From Psychrobacillus sp042945595 (GTDB lineage Bacteria; Bacillota; Bacilli; Bacillales_A; Planococcaceae): a stretch of DNA of 64,000 nt. Shown here piece by piece: positions 16,705 to 25,800 of this stretch (positions are counted from its first letter, which is position 1; each line of letters opens with the position of its first letter). The notes under the pieces were generated by a model that saw only the letters and a list, made by a program, of their open reading frames with translations, was not told the origin of the DNA and did no database searches. Location: NCBI RefSeq assembly GCF_042945595.1, contig NZ_CP168493.1, positions 3,348,001-3,412,000 of the forward strand, given 5' to 3'. A program made the translations under genes and the position numbers.

Positions 16705-16735
16705 GGGATACCCATGATGGGTGTCTCTTTTTTTG
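16705..16735 (+). terminator. Terminator of ydiF
   Basis: ATACCCAT and ATGGGTGT arms followed by CTCTTTTTTT. The same GACACCC/GGGTGTC type of hairpin ends the cold-shock gene at 42897-42935. Confidence 0.85.
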
Positions 16736-16737
16736 TT

Positions 16738-16825
16738 GAGACCAAAAGTATAGTGTAAAACTGGTCTCGGGTAGTGGCATATTGGTCTCGGGTTCAGCAC
16801 AATCGGTCTCGAATAGCCATTTAGT
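16738..16825 (+). repeat. 21-nt tandem GGTCTCG repeat, locus 1
   Basis: GGTCTCG begins at 16763, 16784 and 16805, an exact 21-nt period, with GGGT after the first two; an inverted GAGACC stands at 16738-16743. The array follows the ydiF terminator directly and reads in the same direction as ydiF. It matches the array at 27412-27526, including a CACAAT-C/T-GGTCTCGAA end. Confidence 0.75.
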
Positions 16826-16971
16826 GTAAATAAAAGCCCCTAGTTAGCAGATTTCTATATAGAAAAGGATGTTTTTGCATATATGCATTATAATATGTCG
16901 AACATAGTGGCAAAACGACTTGTCGATTCTTGCCCATATATGTTGGTCAACCCCTTTTTTTCACTTAATCT

Positions 16972-17142
16972 TTTTCCACAAATTTATTCACATCAAAAAA
17001 CCAGTAATAGCAACATATCAACAGACTTATGCACACTATCCACAGATTTGATAGTCTTCCATCTACGAAGTTGTGTATAAAAAAGACACTATATATTGAA
17101 ATAGAAATAATTATACACAGGTTATCCACAGATTGTGCATAA
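16972..17142. promoter_or_regulatory. DnaA-box cluster, eight boxes in 171 bp
   Basis: Plus strand: TTTTCCACA 16972, TTATTCACA 16984, TTATGCACA 17027, CTATCCACA 17036, TTATACACA 17111, TTATCCACA 17122 (perfect consensus). Minus strand: TTATACACA 17072-17080, TTATGCACA 17134-17142. The 17027 and 17036 boxes abut, and 17111/17122 are 11 bp apart. In B. subtilis the ydiF-gcp(tsaD) interval is one of the known DnaA-binding clusters outside oriC, so this is probably its conserved counterpart that moderates replication initiation or titrates DnaA. Confidence 0.85.
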
Positions 17143-17182
17143 GTACGAATGTTCTCTCTTGACAATCGAAAAAAATCCTGTT

Positions 17183-17219
17183 AAAAAATCCCCTTTTCTT
17201 GTCGAAGAAAAGGGGATTT
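17183..17219 (-). terminator. Terminator of the tsa operon
   Basis: AAATCCCCTTTTCTT and AAGAAAAGGGGATTT arms with a GTCG-type loop; on the minus strand TTTTTTAAC follows. Confidence 0.9.
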
Positions 17220-17222
17220 CGT

Positions 17223-18239
17223 TTACCAATTATGAAGTTCCATCCCTGGTCGACCATTCATCGACAAATTTCCTGTTTTCCCTGCTGAAAACATAGAGTT
17301 TCCTGCTGCCGCAATCATCGCTGCATTATCTGTGCATAGTGAGATAGGTGGAACATAAAATGGAATATTTTCTTTTGCAAATGTTTCTTCGAGTGTACGG
17401 CGAAGTCCTTTATTCGCAGCAACTCCACCAGCAGCAATGACTTGTTTTACATTGAACTCACGGGCTGCTCTTAACGTTTTTGCCGTTAACACTTCTACTA
17501 CACTTTGTTGGAATCCAGCTGCTAAATGGTTCGGATTAATTTTTTCTCCGCGCTGCTCCGCATTATGTTGATAATTAATAACCGCTGATTTCAAGCCACT
17601 GAAACTAAAATCATATGATCCTTCTTCTAGCCAAGCTCTTGGAAACGGCACTGCTCCGTCGCTGTCATTTGCCAGTCGATCAATATGAGGACCACCAGGG
17701 TAAGGAAGATTCAATACACGAGCCACTTTATCGTATGCTTCTCCCGCTGCATCATCTCGGGTCTCTCCTATTAATTCAAACTGACCGTCCGCTTTCATTA
17801 GTACAAGTTCAGTATGTCCTCCTGAAACTACTAGCGCAAGAAGCGGAAACTCCATCGGCTGCACAAGTGCATTCGCATAAATATGACCGGCAATATGATG
17901 CACACCAACAAGAGGAAGACCGTTTGCAAAGGAAAAAGCTTTTGCTGCATTTATTCCAATTAAAAGCGCTCCTACAAGTCCTGGACCTTCTGTAACTGCT
18001 ACTGCATCCAAATCTTTTGGCGACATATCCGCTTGTTTCAATGCTTCTTCAATGACAATTGTAATTTGTTCTACATGATGTCTTGACGCAATTTCTGGGA
18101 CGACTCCACCAAAGCGCTTATGGCTTTCAATTTGAGAAGCGACCACATTAGATATAATTTCATGCCCATTTTTCACAATGGATGCTGCGGTTTCATCACA
18201 GCTTGTTTCTATTCCTAAAATATATTGATCTTTTGTCAT
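17223..18239 (-). CDS. tsaD: tRNA t6A transferase subunit TsaD, 338 aa
   Basis: Catalytic subunit that moves the threonylcarbamoyl group from TC-AMP to A37 of ANN-decoding tRNAs, together with TsaB and TsaE. The protein begins YILGIETSCDETAASIV and has the iron-binding HHVEQ/HHIAGH motif pair (about residues 54-58 and 111-116), VSGGHTEL and AAGGVAANKGLR, all expected of the Kae1/TsaD family. Normal length. Its start overlaps the rimI stop, and the four genes tsaE-tsaB-rimI-tsaD form one overlapping operon as in B. subtilis (ydiB-ydiE). Confidence 0.97.
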   Translation of the reverse strand: MTKDQYILGIETSCDETAASIVKNGHEIISNVVASQIESHKRFGGVVPEIASRHHVEQITIVIEEALKQADMSPKDLDAVAVTEGPGLVGALLIGINAAKAFSFANGLPLVGVHHIAGHIYANALVQPMEFPLLALVVSGGHTELVLMKADGQFELIGETRDDAAGEAYDKVARVLNLPYPGGPHIDRLANDSDGAVPFPRAWLEEGSYDFSFSGLKSAVINYQHNAEQRGEKINPNHLAAGFQQSVVEVLTAKTLRAAREFNVKQVIAAGGVAANKGLRRTLEETFAKENIPFYVPPISLCTDNAAMIAAAGNSMFSAGKTGNLSMNGRPGMELHNW

Positions 18240-18697
18240 TTAAATTCCACCCACATCACAAGCGCATCCTCCTGCGTATCTGTATAATAGTTTTTTCGTA
18301 TGCCGCCGTCTTGGAATCCTAATTTATGATATAAATTCTTCGCAATGTCATTTGTTACCCTTACTTCCAACGTCATAAGCACCACATTTTGTTCTAGCAC
18401 TACTCGAATTGCTTCACGCATTAAACCTTCCCCAATTTTATGTCCGCGCATACATTCCACAACCGCTACATTTGTGATATGACTTTCATCCATGACGAGC
18501 CACATACCGCAGTAACCAATAATTTCTTTCGTTTCTGTCTCCGCCACAATATAATACGAATACAAATTGGTCGCCATTTCATGCTCAAATGCTTCTCTCG
18601 TCCAAGGCGTCGAAAAAGCTTCTTCTTCTATTAAAAGCACTTGATCGATATCTTCCATCGCCATTTTTCGATACGTTATTAGTAGATTAGTTTCCAT
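18236..18697 (-). CDS. rimI: Ribosomal-protein-type N-acetyltransferase RimI, 153 aa
   Basis: GNAT fold acetyltransferase. Recognisable parts: RKMAMEDIDQVLLIEEEAFSTPW at the N-terminus, the acetyl-CoA loop (RGHKIGEGLMREAI, about 87-100) and LEVRVTNDIAKNLYHKLGF (about 117-135). RimI homologues acetylate protein N-termini, classically ribosomal protein S18. It overlaps tsaD (4 bp) and tsaB (11 bp), so it is cotranscribed with the t6A genes. Confidence 0.93.
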   Translation of the reverse strand: METNLLITYRKMAMEDIDQVLLIEEEAFSTPWTREAFEHEMATNLYSYYIVAETETKEIIGYCGMWLVMDESHITNVAVVECMRGHKIGEGLMREAIRVVLEQNVVLMTLEVRVTNDIAKNLYHKLGFQDGGIRKNYYTDTQEDALVMWVEFK

Positions 18698-19373
18698 TAT
18701 TCTTCTGCTCTTTCATCCAGTTTGCCTCTGCTTCTGTCACGCGTAAATACTCCGGCACCATCGCATGCACGTTAGTAGCTTCTTGCTTTTTCGCAAGTTC
18801 AATTAAAACCGATGCACTTGGCAAATCGAATGCTGCGTTTGTACGTTGCACTTTATCTCCGAGTACTTCTTTTATTTGCTCCCAGTGAATGGCAACATCC
18901 ATACCGACAAATAAAACTGGTTGTCCCATTTCATCCACTGTTTCAAGTAGTTCGACTAACGACATATGAGCTTCCTTCACTACTTCACTATTCGTATATA
19001 TGCCCGCAAATACATTGCCGCGCCTTGCATCCATAATCGCACAAACAACACCCGGAAAGTGCGGTACATTTCCAGCTAACACATGTAAACTAGACACCGA
19101 AAAAATAGGAATATTTAGTGTCCATGCAAGTGTTTTCCCTATTGTCACACCGATTCGCACTCCTGTATAAGAACCAGGACCATTTGCAACGGCAATCGCA
19201 TCAATTTCTCCAGGTTTGATGTCCGCTTTTTTCAATATTTCTTCAATTGCAGGCATCGTTCCAATCGAATGCGTAATTTTAAGGGATGATTTATACTCTG
19301 CAATCACTTGATTGTCCTTTACAATAGCTACTGCAAGCGGTGTATGTGATGTATCTATTCCTAACCAAATCAT
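18687..19373 (-). CDS. tsaB: t6A complex subunit TsaB, 228 aa
   Basis: Inactive TsaD-like paralogue that scaffolds the TsaD-TsaB-TsaE complex. It begins MIWLGIDTSHTPLAVAIV and has the family segment AVANGPGSYTGVRIGVTIGK (about 63-82). It lacks the metal-binding histidines of TsaD, as expected. Overlaps tsaE by 4 bp and rimI by 11 bp, so translation is coupled. Confidence 0.95.
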   Translation of the reverse strand: MIWLGIDTSHTPLAVAIVKDNQVIAEYKSSLKITHSIGTMPAIEEILKKADIKPGEIDAIAVANGPGSYTGVRIGVTIGKTLAWTLNIPIFSVSSLHVLAGNVPHFPGVVCAIMDARRGNVFAGIYTNSEVVKEAHMSLVELLETVDEMGQPVLFVGMDVAIHWEQIKEVLGDKVQRTNAAFDLPSASVLIELAKKQEATNVHAMVPEYLRVTEAEANWMKEQKNNGN

Positions 19374-19822
19374 TCAAAAAGCTCCTCGCATAATTGTTCA
19401 TATCGTTTGCCTAAAGGCTCAAACGTAAACTTTCGCTTATCGTCCTCCAAGCGTAGTATTTGAATCGCCAAACGCTCTGTCGGCAAATCTTCTTCTATTA
19501 AATGGGCCCATTCGATAATACTGACGGCATCCCCGTAAAATAACTCGTCCCACCCTAAATCCTCATCACTATCTGCTAAACGGTATACATCTAAGTGATT
19601 TAAAGGGATTCTTCCTTCATACTGCTTTAATATAGTGAACGTTGGGCTATTTACATTTCGCGTAATTCCCAAGCCTTTTGCAACGCTTTTCGTAAAGGTG
19701 GTTTTGCCTGCTCCTAAATCTCCCTCTAGAGTGAGCACATCACTAGTCTGTAGGAGTGCCGATAGTTGTTGGGCTAGTGCCTCGGTTTCTAGTTCTGAAT
19801 AAATTATACGCTCATATTTCAT
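19370..19822 (-). CDS. tsaE: t6A complex ATPase TsaE, 150 aa
   Basis: P-loop ATPase that resets the TsaBD complex. Walker A is LEGDLGAGKTTFTKS (about 32-46); NSPTF (switch I-like) and HLDVYRL (Walker B region) follow, then SIIEWAHL. First gene of the tsa operon. Normal length. Confidence 0.95.
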   Translation of the reverse strand: MKYERIIYSELETEALAQQLSALLQTSDVLTLEGDLGAGKTTFTKSVAKGLGITRNVNSPTFTILKQYEGRIPLNHLDVYRLADSDEDLGWDELFYGDAVSIIEWAHLIEEDLPTERLAIQILRLEDDKRKFTFEPLGKRYEQLCEELFE

Positions 19823-19927
19823 CTAATGCGATCCTTTCAAGTTCACTTCTATTTGCTTCTATTATAAAGAAATACGTGGAAGAATGTAAGTATACAGTCC
19901 TTGTTTCCGAGCGTTCCGAAATTAATA

Positions 19928-19973
19928 CAAAAAAAGACTAAAGAGAGGAGTATAATATCCCCTTTATTAGTCT
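19928..19973 (-). terminator. Terminator of the urease operon
   Basis: On the minus strand AGACTAATAAAGGGG pairs with CCTCTCTTTAGTCT and runs into TTTTTTT, 30 bp past the ureH stop. Confidence 0.8.
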
Positions 19974-20002
19974 AGTCCCTACTTAATAGAATCGATAAAA
20001 AA

Positions 20003-20662
20003 TTAAATCCAAAGAGAGAATAATCCTTCTGTTACGCCCAAATTATACATATAGTAAATACCAAAAACTAAACTAATCCCTCCCGCAGACAATGCTAAAA
20101 TTCTGTTTACATTATATTTTTTGGAACTAAACACAAATGGAATACCCAGTAATGTTGTAAAAAACAACATACCCAAAATAGTCCCTGCTCCAAAAACTAA
20201 AATATAAACGGCAGCCTCCCAAACTGAATTCACAATCGTCATCGTCAATAGCACCATTGCCGCACTTCCTGCTAAACCATGAACTAGACCGATAGTTGTC
20301 GACTTTAAGTAAGACATTTTGTTACTAGATTGTTCCATATGAGGATGTGTATGCTGCTTTTTCTTGCGGAAATTAATAATATTCATAATTCCTAAATAGA
20401 CAAGCATAATTCCAACGACAAACTCAAGAGACATAGACATTCTATCCGAAATTTCATTTTTCATTACGATTAAAATAAGACCGACAACTAATAACGTTGC
20501 AGTATGTCCAATGCCCCAAAAAACACCAGCTAATGTAGACTGCCAAAGTTTTTTACTTTTACTTGCAATCGTTGATACCGCAATCACATGATCCGGCTCA
20601 ATAGCATGCTTAATACCAAGTAAAAAACCTATGGATAATATTGAAAATAACGTTACATCCAT
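20003..20662 (-). CDS. ureH: UreH, nickel-transport-like membrane protein, 219 aa
   Basis: Hydrophobic protein with about six membrane segments. The NiCoT/HupE-type metal motif HAIEPDH (residues 19-25) and GIGHTAT (about 51-57) are present, and a His-rich loop (KQHTHPHMEQ) lies mid-protein. UreH-type proteins raise urease activity by importing Ni for the active site. Last gene of the ureABCEFGDH operon; an ATATATAT run lies in the short gap after ureD. Confidence 0.88.
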   Translation of the reverse strand: MDVTLFSILSIGFLLGIKHAIEPDHVIAVSTIASKSKKLWQSTLAGVFWGIGHTATLLVVGLILIVMKNEISDRMSMSLEFVVGIMLVYLGIMNIINFRKKKQHTHPHMEQSSNKMSYLKSTTIGLVHGLAGSAAMVLLTMTIVNSVWEAAVYILVFGAGTILGMLFFTTLLGIPFVFSSKKYNVNRILALSAGGISLVFGIYYMYNLGVTEGLFSLWI

Positions 20663-20704
20663 TCACGCAACCCCTTTTTCATTATATATATATATATATG
20701 ACTT

Positions 20705-21529
20705 TCAGTATTTCCTTAAGGATAAAGTCTTTTTAGCAAACCACTCTTGTCGAATAAAAGATGTACAAATCGCTAGTATTTCTTCTATTTGTTGCGTAGA
20801 GGATGCTAGAATTCTGAGTGTGAATCCTGGCACAGACAACATCGACATACCCATTTTACAATTCCCGATATGAGGTTCTACCTTTTCATACAACAAATTT
20901 AGAAAATGCTGCGAGCAATGTTCACTGACAACGATCATCGAGCCTAAATGCGTATAACTTTCCATAAAGCCAATATCATTTACTTGTGATTTCGCAGGTT
21001 GAAGCATTAAATGATCGAATGCGACTAATTGATCCTCCAAATATATTTCGTTTTTCATCTGTAATTGATCGTATTTAAACCATTCACCATCTGGGGACCA
21101 ACCTGGCGTTAAGATATCCATATAAAGAAGTGTCGATCCTTTCTCCATTCTAATCACCGTATGCTGGTGATATTTTGCCTCTCGATAGGCAATTAATGGA
21201 TCAGGTATGTATTCGAGAATACTACCCTTTTTCAAGATAATTTCTGTCTCCTGTAAGACAGGAGCACTTAATGTTTTATACACTTTTGTCGCGGATTGAG
21301 TTGTTAATACTAATTCCGCCTGTTCCTCAAGCGTAACCTCTATTCGATAGCGGTCACCACCGACATACCCACCTCCAGGATTTAACATGAAAAAACACGC
21401 CTGCCCTGAATTATCTAGATAGATTGGGCGCATTACTTTTAATGCACCCTCATAGAAAACACTTTTTGTGATCGTTTTTTCATTCTTCTTCTCCATCACA
21501 AGCTGTAATATACCTGTCCAACTTTTCAT
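20705..21529 (-). CDS. ureD: Urease accessory protein UreD, 274 aa
   Basis: Scaffold that binds apo-urease and, with UreF and UreG, carries nickel to the active site. Family features: YLDNSGQACFFMLNPGGGYVGGDRYRIEV near 35-65, TTQSATKVYKT near 78-88, and a late region around LLYEKVEPHIGNCKMGMSMLSVPGF. Starts 1 bp after the ureG stop in the same operon. Normal length. Confidence 0.94.
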   Translation of the reverse strand: MKSWTGILQLVMEKKNEKTITKSVFYEGALKVMRPIYLDNSGQACFFMLNPGGGYVGGDRYRIEVTLEEQAELVLTTQSATKVYKTLSAPVLQETEIILKKGSILEYIPDPLIAYREAKYHQHTVIRMEKGSTLLYMDILTPGWSPDGEWFKYDQLQMKNEIYLEDQLVAFDHLMLQPAKSQVNDIGFMESYTHLGSMIVVSEHCSQHFLNLLYEKVEPHIGNCKMGMSMLSVPGFTLRILASSTQQIEEILAICTSFIRQEWFAKKTLSLRKY

Positions 21530-21530
21530 T

Positions 21531-22142
21531 TTATTTCAACCCTGTCAATAAAACATTTTTTCTAATCCAATCGATTACTTCATCTAATCCAGTGTTATCT
21601 TGGAGGTTAGTAAAGATAAATGGCTTATTGCCACGAAATACTCTTGTATCGGCCGCCATAATATCTAAGTTTGCATGAACATAAGGAGCTAAATCGATTT
21701 TATTAATAATAAACAAATCCGACTTAATCATTCCTTGTCCACCTTTTCGTGGGATTTTTTCTCCTTGTGCAACATCAATAATATAAATGGAGAAATCAAC
21801 TAGTTCTGGACTAAATGTTGCTGCTAAGTTATCACCGCCACTTTCAACAAAAATTAGTTCGAGATCAGGATGTAGTTTTTTCAATTCTTCAATTGCCGCG
21901 GAGTTCATCGATGTATCTTCCCGAATTGCGGTATGTGGACATCCCCCAGTTTCAACCCCAATAATACGATCCTCGGGGAGTACCCCATTTGTCATTAAAA
22001 ACTTTGCATCTTCTTTTGTATAAATATCGTTCGTTATCGCAGCCATGCTAATCTCATCTGCCATATGGCGCGTTAATTTTTCAACTAGCATTGTTTTACC
22101 AGCACCTACTGGTCCACCAACTCCAATTTTAATCGGTTCCAT
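21531..22142 (-). CDS. ureG: Urease accessory GTPase UreG, 203 aa
   Basis: SIMIBI GTPase that powers nickel insertion. P-loop GVGGPVGAGKTML (about 8-19), the nickel-binding Cys-Pro-His (ETGGCPHTAIRED, about 65-77), ESGGDNLAATFSPEL and NKID for guanine recognition. Very typical UreG in length and sequence. Confidence 0.97.
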   Translation of the reverse strand: MEPIKIGVGGPVGAGKTMLVEKLTRHMADEISMAAITNDIYTKEDAKFLMTNGVLPEDRIIGVETGGCPHTAIREDTSMNSAAIEELKKLHPDLELIFVESGGDNLAATFSPELVDFSIYIIDVAQGEKIPRKGGQGMIKSDLFIINKIDLAPYVHANLDIMAADTRVFRGNKPFIFTNLQDNTGLDEVIDWIRKNVLLTGLK

Positions 22143-22199
22143 ACTCCAAGACGTCCTTCCTTATTTAATTCCACTTTATTTAACAACTGCTGAATAAGG

Positions 22200-22883
22200 T
22201 CAAGACATGAATATTCGGATATTAACTCTTTCATGTTTCATTTGTGCTATTTCTAGACCCGGTGCTACTGCTCCAAAATCTTCTTCTGACAGATAACCTA
22301 TTTTATTCACAGCTTCTTCAATATATGATTGAAAATCTCGCAGTAACTGCTGTCCAGCTGTTTGACCAAGTGGAATTCCACGAACTGCATTTTGAACTAA
22401 ACCAGATATTGAGGAATAAAGATATGCCGAAATCCCTAATTTTTTTGGAATTTCCAATTGAAAAGCAATAATGGAAAATACAATTGCAGAATGCGCGAAT
22501 GATAAATCTTTTGACACCCGTTCTTTATACATTTCTAACAATGAACTAGTGTATAAATCTACGCCTAAAGTAAGCATTCGCTCACCCATTTTATGCGCAC
22601 CTTCCCTCGTTTCTCGAGACAAGTTTTGAACCGTAATACGTCGGTCTAAATCCCATATCTTTTGATAATCATTATCCACTAATGCCTCGTAGACAAGTCG
22701 ACAAGCAAGCCCGTCTGCGTAGACGAGTTGCTCATCTAAATACATTTTTAACCATTTAGAAAAGCTCTTTTTATCCAAAACTTTATTTTCTTGTATATAC
22801 GTTTCTAGTCCAAACGAGTGACTAAAGCCGCCCGTTGGCAAATTGGAATCGCATAATTGAAGCAAAGACAACATGTTAGTCAT
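22200..22883 (-). CDS. ureF: Urease accessory protein UreF, 227 aa
   Basis: All-helical partner that activates UreG in the UreDFG complex. Contains LLQLCDSNLPTGGFSHSFGLETY near the start and VRGIPLGQTAGQQLL near 178-192, the two best family markers. The ATG at 22883 overlaps the ureE end; an in-frame ATG at 22895 would lengthen it by four residues. No strong ribosome-binding site is visible, which suits translational coupling to ureE. Confidence 0.92.
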   Translation of the reverse strand: MTNMLSLLQLCDSNLPTGGFSHSFGLETYIQENKVLDKKSFSKWLKMYLDEQLVYADGLACRLVYEALVDNDYQKIWDLDRRITVQNLSRETREGAHKMGERMLTLGVDLYTSSLLEMYKERVSKDLSFAHSAIVFSIIAFQLEIPKKLGISAYLYSSISGLVQNAVRGIPLGQTAGQQLLRDFQSYIEEAVNKIGYLSEEDFGAVAPGLEIAQMKHERVNIRIFMS

Positions 22884-23331
22884 GACTATGCCCAATATGA
22901 CGGAAGGCTTGTTTCACTTTGCGCCTGTCACGTGTAAAAGGAATTTCAAGCTGTTCCAACAACTCTTCTACCAAATAATCATATTGAACAAGCATTTGGT
23001 CTTCCTCAAATTGAGCTGGTAAATGTCTATTTCCTAGTTGATGTGCAATTGTTCCCATTTCATGCATACTTCGAGGTTGAATAATTAATAAATCATCCGG
23101 AAAAACCTCTATTATGATCATATTTTTTTCATCCATATAAAGTACATCGCCTGCTCGCAAATCTTTTGCTTCCGTTAAGCGAATGCCAATTTCTTTCCCA
23201 TGATCAGTTGTGACCCGATTAATTCTTTTCACTAGGTCACTACTTTCCATCAATACTTTTTCTTTATGTGTCTTCGCTAGAACATCTGGATCGATTTGAT
23301 CGATATGCGCGACAACTTTTTCAATAATCAT
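22876..23331 (-). CDS. ureE: Urease nickel metallochaperone UreE, 151 aa
   Basis: Dimeric nickel donor to urease. N-terminal peptide-binding-like domain with VLMESSDLVKRINRVTTDHG, and the C-terminal metal-binding domain with LGNRHLPAQFEEDQMLVQYD, the conserved GNRH motif. The C-terminus carries only a few histidines (FRHIGHSHD), so it is the short-tail type. Starts 9 bp after the ureC stop. Confidence 0.94.
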   Translation of the reverse strand: MIIEKVVAHIDQIDPDVLAKTHKEKVLMESSDLVKRINRVTTDHGKEIGIRLTEAKDLRAGDVLYMDEKNMIIIEVFPDDLLIIQPRSMHEMGTIAHQLGNRHLPAQFEEDQMLVQYDYLVEELLEQLEIPFTRDRRKVKQAFRHIGHSHD

Positions 23332-23340
23332 TTCATCACC

Positions 23341-25053
23341 TCAAAATAAGAAATATCGTTGTCCGAGTGGTACTTCATCTACTGGATCACATATTAGATG
23401 TTCTCCGTTTACACGCACTTCGTAAGTTTCTGGATCAACTTCAATTTCTGGAGTCTCTCCATTTAGTTTCATATCCTTTTTTGTTAAGTTTCGAATCCCA
23501 CGAACTGGAAGTATCGTTTTCTCTAATCCAAGTTTTTTATGCACGCCTGCTTCATATGCAGCTGTTGAAATAAATGTAATTGCTGCTTTGTATTTGGCTC
23601 GCCCCATTGCTCCGTACATTTTACGATAAAGAATCGGTTGTGGTGTTGGAATAGAAGCATTTGCATCTCCCATTACGCCGGATACTACAATTCCTCCCTT
23701 AAGTATCATGCTTGGTTTTGCACCAAAAAATTTAGAATCCCACAGAACTAAATCCGCAAACTTCCCTACTTCAATTGACCCTACGTATTCCGAAATTCCA
23801 TGTGTAATAGCCGGATTTATCGTATATTTTGCAATATACCGTTTCACACGATTGTTATCTCCAACTCCTTGGTCTTTCTCAAACTTGCCTCGTTGTTTTT
23901 TCATTTTATCTGCTGTTTGCCATGTTCGAATGATAACTTCCCCAATGCGCCCCATTGCCTGTGAATCGGAACTTGTCATACTGAAAATTCCCATGTCTTG
24001 CAGAATATCCTCCGCTGCAATTGTTTCCGCACGAATACGAGAATCAGCAAAAGCAACATCTTCCGGTATATCTGGGTTTAAATGATGACAAACCATTAAC
24101 ATATCCATATGCTCGATAACTGTATTTTTCGTATAAGGCAATGTAGGATTAGTAGAGGAAGGTAGTACATTCATTTGACTTGCTACTTTAATAAGGTCCG
24201 GAGCATGTCCTCCTCCCGCACCTTCTGTATGGTACGTATGAATTACTCGATCTTTAAAGGATGCGACTGTATTTTCTACGAATCCGCCTTCATTTAACGT
24301 ATCGGAGTGTAAAGCAACTTGAACGTCATATTCATCTGCTACCTTTAAGGACATATCAATACAGGCGTATGTTGCTCCCCAGTCCTCATGTACCTTTAGT
24401 CCAATCGCACCCGCACGAATTTGTTCCGCAAGCGGCTCTTCTGCAGCTGCATGGCCTTTTCCTAAAAAGCCAACATTGATAGGCATATCTTCTGCAGCTT
24501 CAAGCATTCGATGAATATTCCATTCCCCTGGTGTAACAGTTGTTGCTTTGGACCCTTCAGCAGGACCAGTTCCTCCTCCAATTAGTGTCGTTAAGCCTGC
24601 TGTTAAAGCAGTTTCGACTTGTGCAGGATTAATGAAATGCACATGTGTATCGATACCACCAGCTGTTAAAATTTTATGTTCCCCTGCAATTATTTCTGTA
24701 GATGCACCAATGACAATATCCACGCCATCCATTACTAATGGGTTCCCTGCTTTTCCGATGGCAAAAATTTTACCATCTCGGATACCTACATCAGCTTTGT
24801 AAATTCCTGTGTAGTCTAGAACGACCACATTTGTAATAACCACATCTGGAACGTTTTCATCACGTGTTGCAAGAGGATGGCTACCCATTCCATCTCGAAT
24901 CACTTTTCCTCCTCCGAAAACTACTTCATCCCCATAATTGGTGTAATCTTTTTCAATTTCAATGAAAAGTTCCGTATCCGCTAATCGAATTGCATCCCCG
25001 GTTGTAGGTCCGTACAAAGATGCATATTGTTCTCTCGATAATTTAAAACTCAT
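23341..25053 (-). CDS. ureC: Urease alpha subunit UreC, 570 aa
   Basis: Catalytic subunit of the nickel enzyme that hydrolyses urea to ammonia and carbamate. Ni-ligand motifs: GGIDTHVHFINP (HxH, about 132-143), GLKVHEDWGAT whose Lys is carbamylated (about 217-227), HSDTLNE and HTYHTEGAGGGHAPD, then the mobile-flap active-site segment MVCHHLNP. All essential residues are present and the length is standard. Directly downstream of ureB in the ureABCEFGDH operon. Confidence 0.98.
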   Translation of the reverse strand: MSFKLSREQYASLYGPTTGDAIRLADTELFIEIEKDYTNYGDEVVFGGGKVIRDGMGSHPLATRDENVPDVVITNVVVLDYTGIYKADVGIRDGKIFAIGKAGNPLVMDGVDIVIGASTEIIAGEHKILTAGGIDTHVHFINPAQVETALTAGLTTLIGGGTGPAEGSKATTVTPGEWNIHRMLEAAEDMPINVGFLGKGHAAAEEPLAEQIRAGAIGLKVHEDWGATYACIDMSLKVADEYDVQVALHSDTLNEGGFVENTVASFKDRVIHTYHTEGAGGGHAPDLIKVASQMNVLPSSTNPTLPYTKNTVIEHMDMLMVCHHLNPDIPEDVAFADSRIRAETIAAEDILQDMGIFSMTSSDSQAMGRIGEVIIRTWQTADKMKKQRGKFEKDQGVGDNNRVKRYIAKYTINPAITHGISEYVGSIEVGKFADLVLWDSKFFGAKPSMILKGGIVVSGVMGDANASIPTPQPILYRKMYGAMGRAKYKAAITFISTAAYEAGVHKKLGLEKTILPVRGIRNLTKKDMKLNGETPEIEVDPETYEVRVNGEHLICDPVDEVPLGQRYFLF

Positions 25054-25057
25054 AGCA

Positions 25058-25372
25058 TTACCCCCGATCTAATGTGCCTTCCGTTTTATAATTCAATCCG
25101 TAAACGCGTCTTTCTCCTCCAAATGCAACGAGTTGAACTTCTTTTGGATCACCTGGCTCGAAGCGAACTGCAGATCCAGCCGGTATATCTAATCGAAAAC
25201 CAAATGCTTCATCACGTGTAAATTCGAGCGCCGTATTTATTTCATAAAAATGAAAATGCGATCCAACTTGTACAGGTCTATCTCCAGTGTTAACAACAGA
25301 TAAACGTTTCGTTTCTTTCCCTTCGTTACACACAATGTCCTCTTCTTTTAGTACATAATCTCCAGGTCTCAA
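25058..25372 (-). CDS. ureB: Urease beta subunit UreB, 104 aa
   Basis: Small structural subunit of the urease trimer. Typical sequence: MRPGDYVLKEEDI, VNTGDRPVQVGSHFHFYEIN, AVRFEPGDPKEVQLVAFGG and YGLNYKTEG. Separate from ureA, as in Bacillus ureases, not fused. Confidence 0.96.
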   Translation of the reverse strand: MRPGDYVLKEEDIVCNEGKETKRLSVVNTGDRPVQVGSHFHFYEINTALEFTRDEAFGFRLDIPAGSAVRFEPGDPKEVQLVAFGGERRVYGLNYKTEGTLDRG

Positions 25373-25388
25373 TTCGACATCCTCCTTT

Positions 25389-25691
25389 TTAGCTAATTGG
25401 AAAGTGCACAGTCACGAGTTTCACACCATCTGGGAAAGTTGCTTCCACTTGAACGTCTTCAATTAGATCCGATATTCCATCCATCACATCTTCAGATGAT
25501 AAAATAGTTGCTCCATAAGACATTAGTTCTGCTACAGTCTTCCCATCGCGCGCACCTTCTAAAATTTCATAGGTGATCAGCGCAACTGCCTCTGGATAGT
25601 TTAGTTTAAGGCCTCTTTCTTTTCGGCGTTTCGCTAAATCTGCTGCAACAACAATTAATAATTTCTCTTGTTCACGTGGCAACAATTGCAT
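25389..25691 (-). CDS. ureA: Urease gamma subunit UreA, 100 aa
   Basis: First gene of the urease operon. Starts MQLLPREQEKLLIVVAADLA with the ATG at 25691, placed by a GGAGGA ribosome-binding site and by the standard 100-residue length; an upstream in-frame ATG (25709) overlaps that site. Contains LNYPEAVALITYEILEGARDG, the family hallmark. Confidence 0.97.
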   Translation of the reverse strand: MQLLPREQEKLLIVVAADLAKRRKERGLKLNYPEAVALITYEILEGARDGKTVAELMSYGATILSSEDVMDGISDLIEDVQVEATFPDGVKLVTVHFPIS

Positions 25692-25800
25692 ACGTTTTCC
25701 TCCAATCAAGTGAGTGTATATTGTGTAAAAGAGGGTAAAATAATTAGAATCTTATATTGATTTAGTAAATTAAAGCTCCATGAAAAGAGAGGTGACCACT

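Noticed and set aside
16763..16811. GGTCTC sites as cloning scars
   Set aside because: GGTCTC is a common restriction site used in cloning, but a natural periodic array with worn units at two loci is not an assembly scar.
17615..17995. 126-codon open frame antisense to tsaD
   Set aside because: Gln/Leu-rich shadow without a start signal.
20680..20700. AT dinucleotide run
   Set aside because: Simple sequence; a similar run is near 33591. No evidence of function.
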